Shown: positions 52,767-63,876, counted from the first letter of the stretch. The stretch: DNA of 64,000 bases from Natronobiforma cellulositropha (GCF_025629245.1 NZ_JANZXN010000005.1:177897-241896); one strand, 5' to 3'. Translations and numbers: made by a program. Notes: generated by a model not told the origin, from the letters alone.

Positions 52767-55722
52767 CGGAGGTCACCTCCGGGACCGAGTCGACGCGGCG
52801 ACTGTCTGCGTGTTCCGAGAGGTTCGTCGGCGGCTGTTTCGAGCCGAGGAACTCCTCACGTTCAGCCTCGCTCTCGAACTCCCCGTCGAGGATGCGGTCG
52901 GCGATGCCTTCGACGTCGATGTCGTGGTCGACACCGGAGGAGACCATCACGGGCGAGGTGCCGTCCTCGCCGAACTCGAACTGGACGATGGTGTCGCTCG
53001 TATCGCGGACGGTACCGTCGTACTGTGCCTCGAGTTCCGAGAGCGCGTTGATGAGCCGTCGCTGGAGGTAGCCGGACTTCGAGGTTCGGACGGCCGTGTC
53101 GACCAGCCCTTCGCGGCCACCCATCGCGTGGAAGAAGAACTCCCGGGGGGTGAGCCCGCCGGTGTAGGAGTTCTCGACGAAGCCGTGTGCTTCGGCCGAG
53201 AGGTCGTTCTTCTGGTAGTGGCTGAGCGTGCGGTCCTCGTAGCCACGGTTGATGCGCTCGCCGCGCACCGCCTGCTGGCCGACACAGCCAGCCATCTGCG
53301 TGAGGTTCAACATCCCCCCACGGGCACCGGACTCCGCCATGACGATCGCCGGATTGTCGTCGTCGAAGTGCTCTTCGGCGATATCACCGGCGTTTTCACG
53401 CGCACGCGCGAGTGTCTGCATGATCTTCATCTCGAGCGTCTCGGCGAGGGTACGGCCGGGCAGGCTCTCGAGTTCGCCGCGTTCGTAGGCCTCGATGAGT
53501 TCGTTGACGCGGTCGTTCGCCTCCTGGATCGTCTCGTCGATGCGGGCGCTGGCCTCGTCCGGGATCGTCTCGTCGTCGATCCCGATCGAGAACCCGAAGT
53601 GCATGATCGCACGCATCGCGAGCGTCGAAATCTCGTTGATGAAGATGCGCGCGCGGGTCGTGCCGTACTCTTTGGTGATCTGGTCGACGATCTCACCGCC
53701 GAACTCGCCGACACCTTCGGAGTCGATCGTTCCCTCGACGTGCTGGCCGTCCTCGATGACGACCGTGTCGCCGGACTCGCTGATGAACTCGAGGGTCAGG
53801 TCGTCGGGCAGCAGTTCGCTGAAGACGTCGCGGCCGGTCCAGAAGGGGACACCCTCGTCGTCGATACCGCTGGGTTCGGGCAGTTCGTCGATCCGGGTGG
53901 CGCGCAGTAAGTCGAGCGCCTGTGTCTCGTTGAACCGGGGGTTCTCGTGGGTCAGCAGGTAGGTCCCGGAGATGTGGTCCTGAATCGCGCCGATGATGTT
54001 GCCACCGAAGCGCGGTGAGAGGATCTGTTCCTGGACGCGCATGAGCACGCGCGCCTCGGCGCGCGCCTCCTCGTTCTGGAGGGCGTGCATGTTCATCTCG
54101 TCGCCGTCGAAGTCGGCGTTGTACGGCGGACAGACGACGGTGTTGAGCCGGAAGGTCTTGTAGGGCATGACCACGACCTCGTGGGCCATGATCGACATCC
54201 GGTGCAGCGACGGCTGTCGGTTGAAGATGACGATGTCGCCGTCGATGAGGTGGCGGTTGACCTCCCAGCCGGGTCCGACCGTCTGGATACCCGCGGTCTC
54301 TTCCTCGTCGGTCATCCCGGCGAGCGCCTTGCAGTTCTTCTCGGTGACCTTCAGGCGACGGCCGTCGGGCCGGCGGACGTAGTTCGCGCCGGGGTGGCTG
54401 TTCGGCCCGTTGGCGACGTACTGTTTGGCCTGCTCGACGTTGCGTTCGGTGACGAGCATCGTCTGGGTCATCTCGGTGGCGACCCGGTCGGGGACGCCGA
54501 CCTCGTTGAGCGAGAGCGTCGGGTCCGGCGAGATGACGGTTCGCGCGGAGAAGTTCACACGCTTTCCGGAGAGCGAGCCACGGAACCGGCCCTCCTTGCC
54601 CTTCAGCCGCTGGCTGAGCGTCTTCAGCGGCCGACCGGAGCGGTGGCGCGCCGGCGGCGTCCCGCTGATCTCGTTGTCCATGAACGTCGTGACGTGGTAC
54701 TGGAGCAGTTCCCAGAGGTCCTCGATGATCAGCTGTGGCGCACCCGCCTCACGGTTCTCCATGAACCGCTGGTTGATGCGGATGATGTCCACCAGCTTGT
54801 GGGTGAGGTCGTCCTCACTGCGCTGGCCGTTGTCGAGCGTGATCGACGGCCGCGCCGTGACCGGCGGCACCGGCAACACGGTGAGGATCATCCACTCGGG
54901 GCGCGAGCGCTCGGCGTCGATGCCGAGTACCTCGATGTCCTCGTCCGGAATGTTCTCGAACCAGTCGCGGATGTCGGAGGGCATCAGCTTGTTCGTGTCC
55001 TCGTCGGTGAGGTCGATCGAGAGCGCCTTCTCGATCGCCTTCCGCTGTGCCTCGCGCGGACGGAACGACCCCGAGAGGATCTCGTTGATCCGCGAGAGCT
55101 CGATGTCGGTCTTCTCGGCGAGTTCGTCGGGCGTCGTCCGCTCGATGCCCTCCTCCTCGTTGCCCTGCATCGCGCCGGCGATGCGCTGGGAGTACTCGCT
55201 CGTGAGCACCTGCTGGACCTCGTAGTAGGTCGTCGGCTTCTCGTGTTCGATGTCGTACTGGACCTCGCCACAGAACGGACACTGGTCGTTCTTGCGCGCC
55301 TGCCTGATCGCCGCCTTCGTCACGTCGTTCAGATCGCGACCGAGCTTTCGCGACTGGTCGATCTGTGCGTGGAACTCCTCGCGTTCGTCCTCGGTCAGGA
55401 GCAGACGCGAACAGTCCCGACAGGTGCCTCGAAGCAGCCTGCGGATCAGTTTGGTGAAGCCGACGTGGATCACCGGCGCGGCCAGTTCGATGTGGCCGAA
55501 GTGGCCGTTACACGACCCGGAGTGTTTCCCACAGGTCTTACACTCGAGACCAGGGTCGATCACGCCCAGACGTGGGTCCATCAGCCCCATGTCGATGGGG
55601 AACCCGTCGTCGTCGTAGGTGTCGGCGGTGATGATCTTCGTGGCACTCATGTCCCGGTACTCCTCGGGCTCCATCAGCCCGAAGTCGATCGCTCCGATGT
55701 CTTTTGGTGTGCTGTTTCGCAT
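52759..55722 (-). CDS. rpoA1: DNA-directed RNA polymerase subunit A'
   Basis: A 987-aa protein, the N-terminal part of the largest subunit. The zinc site [17 protein letters not shown] is near residue 62. The catalytic motif [12 protein letters not shown] with three Asp chelates the active-site magnesium. [23 protein letters not shown] and the bridge-helix end [22 protein letters not shown] are conserved. It lies 3 nt after rpoB1. Confidence 0.98.
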   Translation of the reverse strand: MRNSTPKDIGAIDFGLMEPEEYRDMSATKIITADTYDDDGFPIDMGLMDPRLGVIDPGLECKTCGKHSGSCNGHFGHIELAAPVIHVGFTKLIRRLLRGTCRDCSRLLLTEDEREEFHAQIDQSRKLGRDLNDVTKAAIRQARKNDQCPFCGEVQYDIEHEKPTTYYEVQQVLTSEYSQRIAGAMQGNEEEGIERTTPDELAEKTDIELSRINEILSGSFRPREAQRKAIEKALSIDLTDEDTNKLMPSDIRDWFENIPDEDIEVLGIDAERSRPEWMILTVLPVPPVTARPSITLDNGQRSEDDLTHKLVDIIRINQRFMENREAGAPQLIIEDLWELLQYHVTTFMDNEISGTPPARHRSGRPLKTLSQRLKGKEGRFRGSLSGKRVNFSARTVISPDPTLSLNEVGVPDRVATEMTQTMLVTERNVEQAKQYVANGPNSHPGANYVRRPDGRRLKVTEKNCKALAGMTDEEETAGIQTVGPGWEVNRHLIDGDIVIFNRQPSLHRMSIMAHEVVVMPYKTFRLNTVVCPPYNADFDGDEMNMHALQNEEARAEARVLMRVQEQILSPRFGGNIIGAIQDHISGTYLLTHENPRFNETQALDLLRATRIDELPEPSGIDDEGVPFWTGRDVFSELLPDDLTLEFISESGDTVVIEDGQHVEGTIDSEGVGEFGGEIVDQITKEYGTTRARIFINEISTLAMRAIMHFGFSIGIDDETIPDEASARIDETIQEANDRVNELIEAYERGELESLPGRTLAETLEMKIMQTLARARENAGDIAEEHFDDDNPAIVMAESGARGGMLNLTQMAGCVGQQAVRGERINRGYEDRTLSHYQKNDLSAEAHGFVENSYTGGLTPREFFFHAMGGREGLVDTAVRTSKSGYLQRRLINALSELEAQYDGTVRDTSDTIVQFEFGEDGTSPVMVSSGVDHDIDVEGIADRILDGEFESEAEREEFLGSKQPPTNLSEHADSRRVDSVPEVTSDD

Positions 55723-55725
55723 GTA

Positions 55726-57555
55726 TCAGACGGCGTCCTGTAGTTCGAGTCGCGGGGCGATTCCGAGCGCTTTCATCTCGTCTAAGAGGAGTTTGAACGC
55801 GTAACTCATCTCGATCTCGTGGATGTCGGTCTCCTCGTCGCAGTTCGGACAGTACACCCGGCGCTGTTCGACGTTCTCGACGGCGGCCATCCCACAGCTG
55901 CCGCAGATGTGGATGAACTCGCGGTCGGACTCGTCGAGCAAGCGCTCTTTCAACGTCATGGCCGCACCGTGGCCGATGAAGACGTCACGCTCCATCTCCC
56001 CGATACGCAGCCCACCCTCGCGGGCACGACCCTCGGTCGGCTGGCGGGTGAGCACCTGCACCGGCCCGCGCGAGCGGGCGTGCAGTTTGTTCGAGACCAT
56101 GTGGTAGAGCTTCTGGTAGAAGATGACGCCGACGAAGATTTCGGCCTCGATCTTCTCACCGGTGACGCCCGAGTACATCGTCTCTTTGCCGGCCGAGTTG
56201 AAGCCCGCCTCGACCAGGCCGTCTCTGAGTTCGTCTTCGTCCTCGCCGAGGAACGGCGTCCCGTCGACGCGCCGGCCTTCCATCGCGCCGAGTTTCCCGC
56301 CGATCATCTCGAGGATGTGCCCGACGGTCATCCGCGAGGGCAGCGCGTGGGGGTTGACGACGAGGTCCGGCACCACCCCCTCCTCGGTGAACGGCATGTC
56401 CTCCTGGGGTGCGAGGTGGCCGATGACTCCCTTCTGGCCGTGACGGGACGCGAACTTGTCGCCGAGTTCCGGAATACGCTCGTCGCGCACCGAGACCTTC
56501 GAGAGTTTCGAGCCGTCCTCGCCTTCCATCAGCGTGACCGTGTCGACGACGCCGCTCTCTCCGGAACGCATCGTGACACTCGTCTCGCGGCGTTTCTGTG
56601 GGGACAGCCCGCCCATGTCGTCGGGTTCCTCTAAAAAGCGCGGCGGAGAGGTCTTCCCCAGCAGGACGGAGTTCTCGTCGACGGTCGTCTCCGGGTTGAC
56701 GAGACCGTCTTCGTCTAAGTGGGTGTAGGCCTCCTCACCGCGCGCACCGCGGACGTCCTGGCTCGGAATCTCGAAGCGGTCTTCCTGGCCGCCGGGGTAA
56801 CGACGTTCCTCACCCTCGTAGGTGCGGAAGAAGTGCGAGCGAGCGAGCGCGCGCTCGACCGACGCCTTGTTCATGACGAGCGCGTCCTCGATGTTGAACC
56901 CCTCGTAGCTCATCACGGCGACGACGAAGTTCTGTGCCGCCGGCCGGTCGTCGAACCCGATCTGTTCGGTCGTCTGGGTCTTGACCATCGACAGCTGTGG
57001 ATAGTGCAGCAGGTGCTGGCGCGTATCGGGTCGGATGCGGTAGTTCGCGCTCGGAAGACCGAGCGACTGCTTGATCATCCCCGCCCCCATCGTAATTCGG
57101 GGACTCGCGTTGTGCTCGGGGTACGGGATCATCCCCGCACCGATGCCGAAGATGAGCTGTGGATCGATCTCTAAGTGGGTGTGTTCTTCCTCTAAGTCGT
57201 CCTCGTCGACGGCGACGTAGATGTCCTCCTCCTCCTCGGCGTCGATGAACTCGATGTAGCCGTGGGCGACGAGGTCCTCGAACTCGAGGTTGCCCTCGCG
57301 GATCGCCTCGACCTCGTCGTCGGAGAGACGCGGCTGGCCGTTCTCGACGACCAACAGCGGCCGTCGCGCCCGGCCAGCGTCGGCGTTGACGATGACCTCA
57401 CGGGTCCGTTCTTTCACCGAGACGTTGACCATCTCGCTTACGTCGCCGATTCGTCGCGCCTCACGGATCTGTTCGGCGAGCTGATGCGGGTCCGGGTGGG
57501 TCCCGACGAGCGATCCGTTGACGTACACCTTGGCTTCTCGTTGTTGTGTTGCCAT
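55726..57555 (-). CDS. rpoB1: DNA-directed RNA polymerase subunit B'
   Basis: A 609-aa C-terminal half of the split second-largest subunit. [49 protein letters not shown] and the zinc ribbon [11 protein letters not shown]...RVYCPNC are present. The B''/B' split is typical of haloarchaea and some methanogens. Confidence 0.97.
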   Translation of the reverse strand: MATQQREAKVYVNGSLVGTHPDPHQLAEQIREARRIGDVSEMVNVSVKERTREVIVNADAGRARRPLLVVENGQPRLSDDEVEAIREGNLEFEDLVAHGYIEFIDAEEEEDIYVAVDEDDLEEEHTHLEIDPQLIFGIGAGMIPYPEHNASPRITMGAGMIKQSLGLPSANYRIRPDTRQHLLHYPQLSMVKTQTTEQIGFDDRPAAQNFVVAVMSYEGFNIEDALVMNKASVERALARSHFFRTYEGEERRYPGGQEDRFEIPSQDVRGARGEEAYTHLDEDGLVNPETTVDENSVLLGKTSPPRFLEEPDDMGGLSPQKRRETSVTMRSGESGVVDTVTLMEGEDGSKLSKVSVRDERIPELGDKFASRHGQKGVIGHLAPQEDMPFTEEGVVPDLVVNPHALPSRMTVGHILEMIGGKLGAMEGRRVDGTPFLGEDEDELRDGLVEAGFNSAGKETMYSGVTGEKIEAEIFVGVIFYQKLYHMVSNKLHARSRGPVQVLTRQPTEGRAREGGLRIGEMERDVFIGHGAAMTLKERLLDESDREFIHICGSCGMAAVENVEQRRVYCPNCDEETDIHEIEMSYAFKLLLDEMKALGIAPRLELQDAV

Positions 57556-57564
57556 GTCGTAATC

Positions 57565-59145
57565 TCAGTCGTCCGCAGGTGTTCGAGTCGTGCCTTCGAG
57601 GCCAGGGATGCCCTGAACGCCCATCGACGCTAACTCGCGTTTGAGTTCCTGTTCGTCCTCGACGTTCTGTGAGAGCTCCATCGCCTGCGCGAAGTTCTTC
57701 ACCAGTCCACAGTTTGGTCCCTCCGGGGTCTCGGAGGGACAGATGCGACCCCACTGGGTCGCGTGTAAGTCACGCGCCTCGAAGTGCGGTTGCGAGCGCG
57801 ACAGCGGCGAGCGCAGTCGGCGCAGGTGGCTGAGCACGCCCATGAAGTCCGTCCGGTCGACCAGTTGGCTCACGCCAGAGCGGCCGCCGACCCAGTTGCC
57901 CGTCGCGATCGGGTGCTCGAGTCGCTCCGTGAGCACGTCAGAACGCACGACAGTGCTCACAGAGAGGTTCCGGTTACGCATGTTCGCACGTTCGAGCTGG
58001 TACTTCACGTCACGCGCGAGTTTGTTCAGAGCCGTCCGGAACAGGTCTTTCATCAGGTCGCCACTGACCTTCAGGCGCTTGTTCGCGTAGTGGTCTTTGT
58101 CGTCGGCCTCGCGGCGCTGTAAGGCGAGTTCGAAACACGCCTCGGCCATCCGACAGAGGTAGTGGGCCTTGTTGATCCGGACATCCTCCTCCTCGACACC
58201 GTCCTCGTGGAGGTGCGGCAGGAGGTAGCGGTCGATCACGTAGTTCGCGCGTTTGAGCTGGTAGTTCTTGCCCTGCCCGCTCGCGACGCGCTTACCGAGC
58301 GCCTCGATCGCCTCCTCTTCGGTCTGAACCTCGGCTTCCTCGAGATTCTCGAGCATGTACTTGACGACCTCGGGGTCGTTCGAGACCTTGTGGACGATCT
58401 CCTCGTCGGACTCGAGACCGAGCGCGCGCACGAGCGTGACGAAGTTGATCGAACCCGAGACCGAGGGGAACGACACTTCGAGTAAGCCGTTTCGGGTGCG
58501 CTCACACAGTACGAGCGCACGGTAGCCCCGGCGCTGGCTGAACGTCTTGGCGACCTGAATCTCGTCGCCGTACTTGGTGTCGTACTCGGCGAGGATCTTG
58601 TTCGGTGCGAGGTCCTCGCTCGTCATCAGGACGCGCTCGGAGCCGTTGACGATGAAGTAGCCGCCGGGGTCTGCGGGGTCTTCACCGATGTCGATCAGTT
58701 CCTGGTCGGTGAAGCCGGCGATGTTACACTTCTCGGAGCCGACCATGATCGGCATCCGACCGATCTTCGTCTCCGTCGAGTCGACGACGCGCTGGTCGCC
58801 CTCCTCGCCCTTGACGATCGACATCTCCATGAACACCGGTGCGGAGTAGGTGATGTTTCGAAGGCGGGCCTCCTGGGGGTAGAGCAGTTCTTCGCTGCCG
58901 TCGGCCTCGCGCACGCGCGGCGTGACCACGCGAACGTCGCCGAGTTCGACGTGAACCGGCTCTTCGCCTTCCTTGTCGCCGATGTCCGTGTCGATCGTCG
59001 CCTTCTCGTCGACGACTTCCTGCATTCCCCGGGTGAGAAACGCGTTGAACGATCGGTAGTGGTGCTCTGCGAGACGCTCTCGGGAGAAGTACTCCCTCGA
59101 GATGTCGCGTCGGATCGTACGGTCGAGTGCGGTGTCCATTGCCAT
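57565..59145 (-). CDS. rpoB2: DNA-directed RNA polymerase subunit B''
   Basis: A 526-aa N-terminal half of the second-largest subunit. GYFIVNGSERVLMTSEDLAPN and HPIATGNWVGGRSGVSQLVDR with RRLRSPLSRSQPHFEARDLHATQWGRICPSETPEGPNCGL are hallmark motifs. Its ATG directly follows the rpoH stop codon, and B' starts 9 nt after its end. Confidence 0.97.
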   Translation of the reverse strand: MAMDTALDRTIRRDISREYFSRERLAEHHYRSFNAFLTRGMQEVVDEKATIDTDIGDKEGEEPVHVELGDVRVVTPRVREADGSEELLYPQEARLRNITYSAPVFMEMSIVKGEEGDQRVVDSTETKIGRMPIMVGSEKCNIAGFTDQELIDIGEDPADPGGYFIVNGSERVLMTSEDLAPNKILAEYDTKYGDEIQVAKTFSQRRGYRALVLCERTRNGLLEVSFPSVSGSINFVTLVRALGLESDEEIVHKVSNDPEVVKYMLENLEEAEVQTEEEAIEALGKRVASGQGKNYQLKRANYVIDRYLLPHLHEDGVEEEDVRINKAHYLCRMAEACFELALQRREADDKDHYANKRLKVSGDLMKDLFRTALNKLARDVKYQLERANMRNRNLSVSTVVRSDVLTERLEHPIATGNWVGGRSGVSQLVDRTDFMGVLSHLRRLRSPLSRSQPHFEARDLHATQWGRICPSETPEGPNCGLVKNFAQAMELSQNVEDEQELKRELASMGVQGIPGLEGTTRTPADD

Positions 59146-59373
59146 TTAATCTACCACGAGTCGATAGATGATTGCTCGATCGGCGGTTCGAGAGTTACGA
59201 ACGATCTCGATGACGTCGCCCACCTCGGCATCCTCGGGGAGGGCGGGATCGTTGTACTTGATCTTTGGTAAGTCGGTGCGGTCGATGTCGTACTCTTCGA
59301 GCACCGCGTCGATGACGTCCTCGTCGACGACAGTGTGCTCTGGAACGAGTTCGTGTTTGCTTACGTCTACCAT
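59146..59373 (-). CDS. rpoH: DNA-directed RNA polymerase subunit H (Rpb5)
   Basis: A 75-aa protein: [29 protein letters not shown] then [11 protein letters not shown] and the C-terminal [16 protein letters not shown]. It is the first gene of the RNA polymerase operon. CGTTAAATG near 59456 is the probable promoter. Confidence 0.97.
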   Translation of the reverse strand: MVDVSKHELVPEHTVVDEDVIDAVLEEYDIDRTDLPKIKYNDPALPEDAEVGDVIEIVRNSRTADRAIIYRLVVD

Positions 59374-59698
59374 GTGTCAGTGCGTGTGTTGGTCTGGGCT
59401 ACCGGGAGAGAAGTGGCTGTCACGAGATACTACAGGGACGTATCGGCGGAGGGCATTTAACGGTTACTAAAGCGAGCCGGAGACTCCGCTAACCGGCAGG
59501 GCGACCCTGTCCGGGGTAGACGTTCACACTCACGAATAGCCCGTTCTGGCATATATCCCTTGTGGAGGCTGTCAAGAAGACGTATTTTCACCGAAGAGTG
59601 AACCGGCTCGAGGGAGAAAACCGTGGAAGGGGTCGCCCTACCACAGCGCCGCCGATTGGAAAGTCTTAATACTCCAACCCGGATACGATAGCTTGCAA
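59374..59698. other. Intergenic region between rpoH and tRNA-Asp
   Basis: Holds the rpoH promoter (minus strand, CATTTAACG near 59454-59462) and the tRNA promoter (CTTAATA near 59664, plus strand). No ORF is supportable. Confidence 0.6.
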
Positions 59699-59771
59699 GC
59701 CCGGATGGTGTAGTGGCCCATCATACAACCCTGTCACGGTTGTGACGCGGGTTCAAATCCCGCTCCGGGCG
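59699..59771 (+). tRNA. tRNA-Asp (GTC)
   Basis: A full cloverleaf: acceptor GCCCGGA/TCCGGGC, anticodon arm CAACC-CTGTCAC-GGTTG with anticodon GTC, and T-arm GCGGGTTCAAATCCCGC, discriminator G. CCA is not encoded. Three further copies of its last 22 nt follow downstream. Confidence 0.96.
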
Positions 59772-60210
59772 TGTTTTACGCGAACAAGTTCGACGAGCAC
59801 CGCATAGCGTGTGCTCGTCCACCCGTGAGCGGAAAACACCGATGAGCGGATTTGAACCCTGGAAGTCGCAGCAGTCGAGCGAAGCGAGGCTGACCGTCTT
59901 CCTTCGGTTCAAATCCCGCTCCGGGCGCTTTTCAAAATTCAACCCCGTGAGCACCCAGCTTGCTGGGTGCGAACATCACGGATTTTGAGAGCGGTAAACG
60001 AGGGATTTGAATCAGGGAGCAGCTTCGCTGCGACCGTGGTTCAAATCCCGCTCCGGGCGCTTCTTCGATTTCAATTCCACGAGCGACGAGTGTGTCTCGT
60101 CGCGAGTACTCCCGAAAACGACGAGCGTCGACGAGGGGTTTGAATCAGACAGAGGTTCTGTGAGTGAAGCGAACAGGTTCTCAGGCGTGGTTCAAATCCC
60201 GCTCCGGGCG
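59750..60210 (+). repeat. Tandem copies of the tRNA-Asp 3' end (att-site array)
   Basis: The 22-nt sequence GGTTCAAATCCCGCTCCGGG plus CG occurs at 59750-59771 (inside the tRNA), 59906-59927, 60038-60059 and 60189-60210, spaced 132-156 bp. Each extra copy is preceded by a partial inverted copy of the T-arm (GGATTTGAACC at 59848-59858; GGGATTTGAA at 60002-60011; GGGGTTTGAA at 60135-60144). About 45 bp after copy 1 (59772 on) recur after copy 4 (60211 on). This is the pattern left by repeated site-specific integration into a tRNA gene. Confidence 0.85.
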
Positions 60211-60334
60211 TGTTTTTACGCGAACAACTTCGACGAGCACCGCGTAGCGTGTGCTCGTTATCCGTGACGTTCTCTAGGCAGACCGCCGCAGACGTGTACA
60301 CGTTCAAGTGTGATCACGGGACGAGAGCACGTGT

Positions 60335-60751
60335 ATGGCGAACTCGAAAGACAGAGGGGACGAAACGGAAGCGAAGATCATCGCGACACTCGTTGCCGCG
60401 GGCAACAGTGTCTCGATTCCGTTCGGAGACAACGACCGGTACGACCTGGTCGTCGACGATGGACACTCCCTGTACCGGGTTCAGTGTAAGACGGCCTGGC
60501 AGAACAAATCTGAGACGATCAGATTCAATACTCACTCCCAGACGACCAGAGACGGACGATACCACGAGCACACCTACCACGACGAGATCGATGCGTTCGT
60601 CGTTCGTTACCCGGAGTACGAGCAGCTGTACTGGATAGATGTCGAAGACGCCACCGAGCAGAAGATGGAACTCCGGTACGAGGCGAAGATCGACCACCCA
60701 TCGATCAACTGGGCAGCAGAGTACGAATTTGACGGGCAGGTTCCGCACTGA
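60335..60751 (+). CDS. PD-(D/E)XK nuclease-like protein
   Basis: A 138-aa protein. GDETEAKIIATLVAAGNSVSIPFGDNDRYDLVVDDGHSLYRVQCKTA is a PD-(D/E)XK core: Asp37 in RYDLVV and Gln50-x-Lys52 in QCK (Gln replaces Glu). The type resembles intron-associated or Holliday-junction-like endonucleases. It follows the tRNA-Asp att array by 125 bp and may be cargo of a former integrated element. No clear TATA. Confidence 0.75.
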   Translation: MANSKDRGDETEAKIIATLVAAGNSVSIPFGDNDRYDLVVDDGHSLYRVQCKTAWQNKSETIRFNTHSQTTRDGRYHEHTYHDEIDAFVVRYPEYEQLYWIDVEDATEQKMELRYEAKIDHPSINWAAEYEFDGQVPH

Positions 60752-60795
60752 GTTCGTGAGAGCGGAGGTGATGAGAGAGCCAGCCACGAGAGTAA

Positions 60796-61587
60796 CTACT
60801 CGAGCACCGCTGCGGGCGTCACCGCCTCGAGTCCCCACCGGTCGGTGAACGTCTCGAGGAATTCGACGCGCGGGCCGAACTCGTCGGGGTGGTGGGAGTC
60901 GGTGCCGAGGATGACCGGGACGTCGTGCTCGAGGAGGCACTCGAGAAACCGTGGGGCGGGGTGGACGAGTTCTGTATCCGAGCAGGCGCGGCCGGCGTTG
61001 ATCTCGGGAATCGTCCGCGAGTCGGCGAAGGCGCGGGCGGCGCGTCGGTAGTGGTCGTCGGTCGCCCGGCCGGCCAGCGGCGGGGTTCGCTCGATGAGGT
61101 CGGGGTGGGCGGCGATGTCGAAGTGGCCCGACTCGAGCATCTCGATGAGGGTGTCGAAGTAGCCGTCGACGAGGCGCCCGAGCGTCGCCTCCGGGAGGTC
61201 GGTAAAGTTGGGGGTGTGCTGGACGTTCAGGTCGTCGACGAAGTGGACGGAGCCGATGGCGTACTGGAAGTCGGCCGACTCGAGGAAGGCCGCGATGCGC
61301 TCGTCGTCGCGCGGGTCGTAGTCCATCTCGACGGCGTCGTAGACGGTGATGTCCGCGCGCTCGCGCAGGCGAGAGATGGCGCGGCGGCGGCGCTCGTAGG
61401 TCCGGTCGAGGTTGAAGCCGAGGGCGTCGCGGGCGTCGCGCTGGGCGGGGCGGCCGGAGACCGAGCAGTGGTCGGCGAAGCCGATGCCCTCGAGTCCGGC
61501 GGCGGTCGCGGCGTCGACCATCCCGGCGAGGAAGGAACCGTCGGAGTACGTACTGTGGGCGTGGGTGTCGTACACGGGCGAGGACAC
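60796..61587 (-). CDS. PHP-domain phosphoesterase (histidinol-phosphatase-like)
   Basis: A 263-aa protein; I use GTG 61587 (SSPVYDTHAHSTYSDG) since homologues start just before the HxH motif. Metal motifs: DTHAHSTYSDGSF, GFADHCSV, IGSVHFVDD, AAHPDLIER and ILGTDSHHPDEFG. The PHP fold binds three metals and hydrolyses phosphate esters. Histidinol-phosphatase or a related activity is possible. It is convergent with the nuclease-like gene. Confidence 0.87.
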   Translation of the reverse strand: MSSPVYDTHAHSTYSDGSFLAGMVDAATAAGLEGIGFADHCSVSGRPAQRDARDALGFNLDRTYERRRRAISRLRERADITVYDAVEMDYDPRDDERIAAFLESADFQYAIGSVHFVDDLNVQHTPNFTDLPEATLGRLVDGYFDTLIEMLESGHFDIAAHPDLIERTPPLAGRATDDHYRRAARAFADSRTIPEINAGRACSDTELVHPAPRFLECLLEHDVPVILGTDSHHPDEFGPRVEFLETFTDRWGLEAVTPAAVLE

Positions 61588-61734
61588 GGAGCCGACGTAC
61601 TTACGTGGGCGTGTTTCGGCAGGTGCCGAGTGCCTTCGGGAGAACACCTAATTCTTTAGTATCGCAGCGAGAACTCTCCCGACGGACAGGCGGCGGTCGT
61701 TGGGTGGGGAGACCGGCCGCCAGAGACGGACCCT

Positions 61735-63876
61735 ATGAACACACCGATCACTGCACTCGTCGTCGACAACGATCCGGGCTTTACCGACCTGGCTGCCTCG
61801 ATGCTCGAGCGCGAAGACGAGGCGCTCCGGATCGAGACGGCCGTGAGCGCCGATGCCGCGCTCGAGGCGATCCGTGAGCCGGGAACGGGCGTCGACTGTA
61901 TCGTCAGCGACTACGAGATGCCGGGGATGAGCGGGCTCGACCTGCTCGAGGCGGTTCGCGAGACCGATCCGGATCTGCCGTTCATCCTCTTTACGGGGAA
62001 AGGAAGCGAAGAGATCGCGAGCGAGGCCATCGCGGCGGGCGTCACCCAGTACCTCCAGAAGAAGCCGGGGCGGGATCGCTACACGCTGCTCGCGAACCAG
62101 ATCAAGAACGCGGTCTCGCAGTACCGGACCGAACTCGAGTTGCGCGAGAGCGAGCGTCGCTACGAGCGGACGCTCGCGGCGTTACACGAGACGACGCGTG
62201 ACCTGATGCGCGCGAGCACGAAAGAGGAGATCTACACGGCGGCGGTCGAGACGGCAGGCGAAGTGCTCGAGAGTCCGATCGTCGCCATCTACGCGTTCGA
62301 CCCGGCTGACGGGGCGCTCACCCACGCCGCGTCGACGGCGTCCTCGAGCGAGTTGCTGGACCCGGAGGTGCGCTTCGAGCGCGGGGAGGGGCTGGTCTGG
62401 GAGGTCTTCTCGGAGGGGGAGGCGGCCTACTACGAAGATACGCGTCGTGCGGCGAACGTCCACAACCCGGAGACGCTGAGTCGCAGCGAGTTGATCGTCC
62501 CGCTGGGGACGCACGGGGTGTTCGTCGCGGGCGCAGAAGTCGTCGACGGCTTCGACGAGACGATGACGGAGCTGATGCACATTCTGGCGGCGAACACCGA
62601 GGCGGCGCTCGACCGCGCAGAGCGCGAGCAACTGCTGCGTGAACACGACCGGACGCTCACCCAGCAGAACGAGGAGTTGACGCGGCTGAATCACACCAAC
62701 GAGATCGTCCGGAAGATCAACCGGGCGGTGGCACAGGCCTCGACGCGCCAGGAGATCGAATCGGCCGTCTGTGAACGGCTCGCCGAGACCGACCGCTACC
62801 TGTTCGCGTGGATCGCGACCACGGAGACCAGCCGTGCGAACGGGACGGAGCCGACGCCCAGCGACTGGGCGGGCATCGATCCGACCTACATCGACAGCGT
62901 GCGCGAAGACGGACCGGACGCGCCCGAAGCCGTACTGATCCGGCGGACGGTCGACGAGCGGACGGCACAGCTGGTTCCGAACGTCCTCGACGACCACGGC
63001 TGGAAGTCCCGTCGGAAGGAGGCGCTCACGTTCGGGTTCCAGACGGTACTGTCGGTCCCGCTCGTCGACAACGAACACAGCTACGGGGCGCTCGTCGTCC
63101 ACGCGCCACCGGCGGACGCGTTCACCGCGGGCGAGCGCGCCGTCCTCACGGAACTGGGCGAGACGATCGGCCACGCGATCCACTCGGTCGAACGGACCCG
63201 CTCGCTGCTGACCGACAACCGCCTCGAGTTAGAACTCGCGTGTCGCGACTCGCGGCTCCTGCTCAACCGACTCTCGAAGCACGTCGACGCCGAACTCACG
63301 CTCGAGGGGGCGATCGACCGGGAGGACGGCTCGGTCGTCTTCTTCGTCAGCGTCGCCGACCCGCCGGTCGAGACCCTGTGCGCGCTGGCCGACCGGTGGG
63401 CGTCCGTCGAGACGATCTCGGTCGTCTCCGAGGGCGAGGAGACGACGCTGTTCGAAATCACCGGCTGTCCGACGGCGTTCGTCGACGTGCTCAGGGAGAA
63501 CGACGCTCAGCTTCGTTCGGCCACCGCCGCGAACGGGAGCGCGACCCTGGTACTCGACGTACCCCAGCGGGTCAACGCCCGGTCGGTGATCGAGGCGATC
63601 CGAGACGAGTATCCGGAGACCGACCTACACGCGAAACGCGAGACGACGACCCAGTCGGCACGGCGGCTCGACGCGCAGCTTCGCGAGCGGGTCACCGGCC
63701 GCCAGTACGAAGCGCTGCAGGCGGCCCACTACAGCGGGTTCTTCGACTGGCCCCGCGAGAGTACCGGCGAGGACCTCGCGGCCGCCCTCGACGTCTCGCC
63801 GCCGACCTACCACTACCACCTCAGAGCGGCCGAGCGAAAGCTCGTCTCGATGGTATTCGACAGCGACTCTAATTAA
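61735..63876 (+). CDS. REC-GAF-GAF-HTH regulator of the bacterio-opsin-activator type
   Basis: A 713-aa protein. The receiver domain (1-125) has the phospho-acceptor Asp59 in IVSDYEMPGMSGLDLLE, LFTGKGSEE and YLQKKPG. GAF domains cover about 150-300 and 330-490. The C-terminal about 200 residues are a Bat-type domain ending in an HTH_10 helix-turn-helix (LRERVTGRQYEALQAAHYSGFFDWPRESTGEDLAAALDVSPPTYHYHLR). It links phosphorylation and ligand sensing to transcription. No kinase gene is adjacent. Confidence 0.9.
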   Translation: MNTPITALVVDNDPGFTDLAASMLEREDEALRIETAVSADAALEAIREPGTGVDCIVSDYEMPGMSGLDLLEAVRETDPDLPFILFTGKGSEEIASEAIAAGVTQYLQKKPGRDRYTLLANQIKNAVSQYRTELELRESERRYERTLAALHETTRDLMRASTKEEIYTAAVETAGEVLESPIVAIYAFDPADGALTHAASTASSSELLDPEVRFERGEGLVWEVFSEGEAAYYEDTRRAANVHNPETLSRSELIVPLGTHGVFVAGAEVVDGFDETMTELMHILAANTEAALDRAEREQLLREHDRTLTQQNEELTRLNHTNEIVRKINRAVAQASTRQEIESAVCERLAETDRYLFAWIATTETSRANGTEPTPSDWAGIDPTYIDSVREDGPDAPEAVLIRRTVDERTAQLVPNVLDDHGWKSRRKEALTFGFQTVLSVPLVDNEHSYGALVVHAPPADAFTAGERAVLTELGETIGHAIHSVERTRSLLTDNRLELELACRDSRLLLNRLSKHVDAELTLEGAIDREDGSVVFFVSVADPPVETLCALADRWASVETISVVSEGEETTLFEITGCPTAFVDVLRENDAQLRSATAANGSATLVLDVPQRVNARSVIEAIRDEYPETDLHAKRETTTQSARRLDAQLRERVTGRQYEALQAAHYSGFFDWPRESTGEDLAAALDVSPPTYHYHLRAAERKLVSMVFDSDSN

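Noticed and set aside
59750..60210. Regularly spaced repeats that could be read as a CRISPR array
   Set aside because: Spacing is 132-156 bp and the repeat is the tRNA-Asp 3' end, so spacers are far too long and no cas genes are near.
59721..60307. Short frames reading RPERDLNPRH-like peptides near the tRNA repeats
   Set aside because: They arise from translating the tRNA T-arm repeats and carry no promoter or codon bias.
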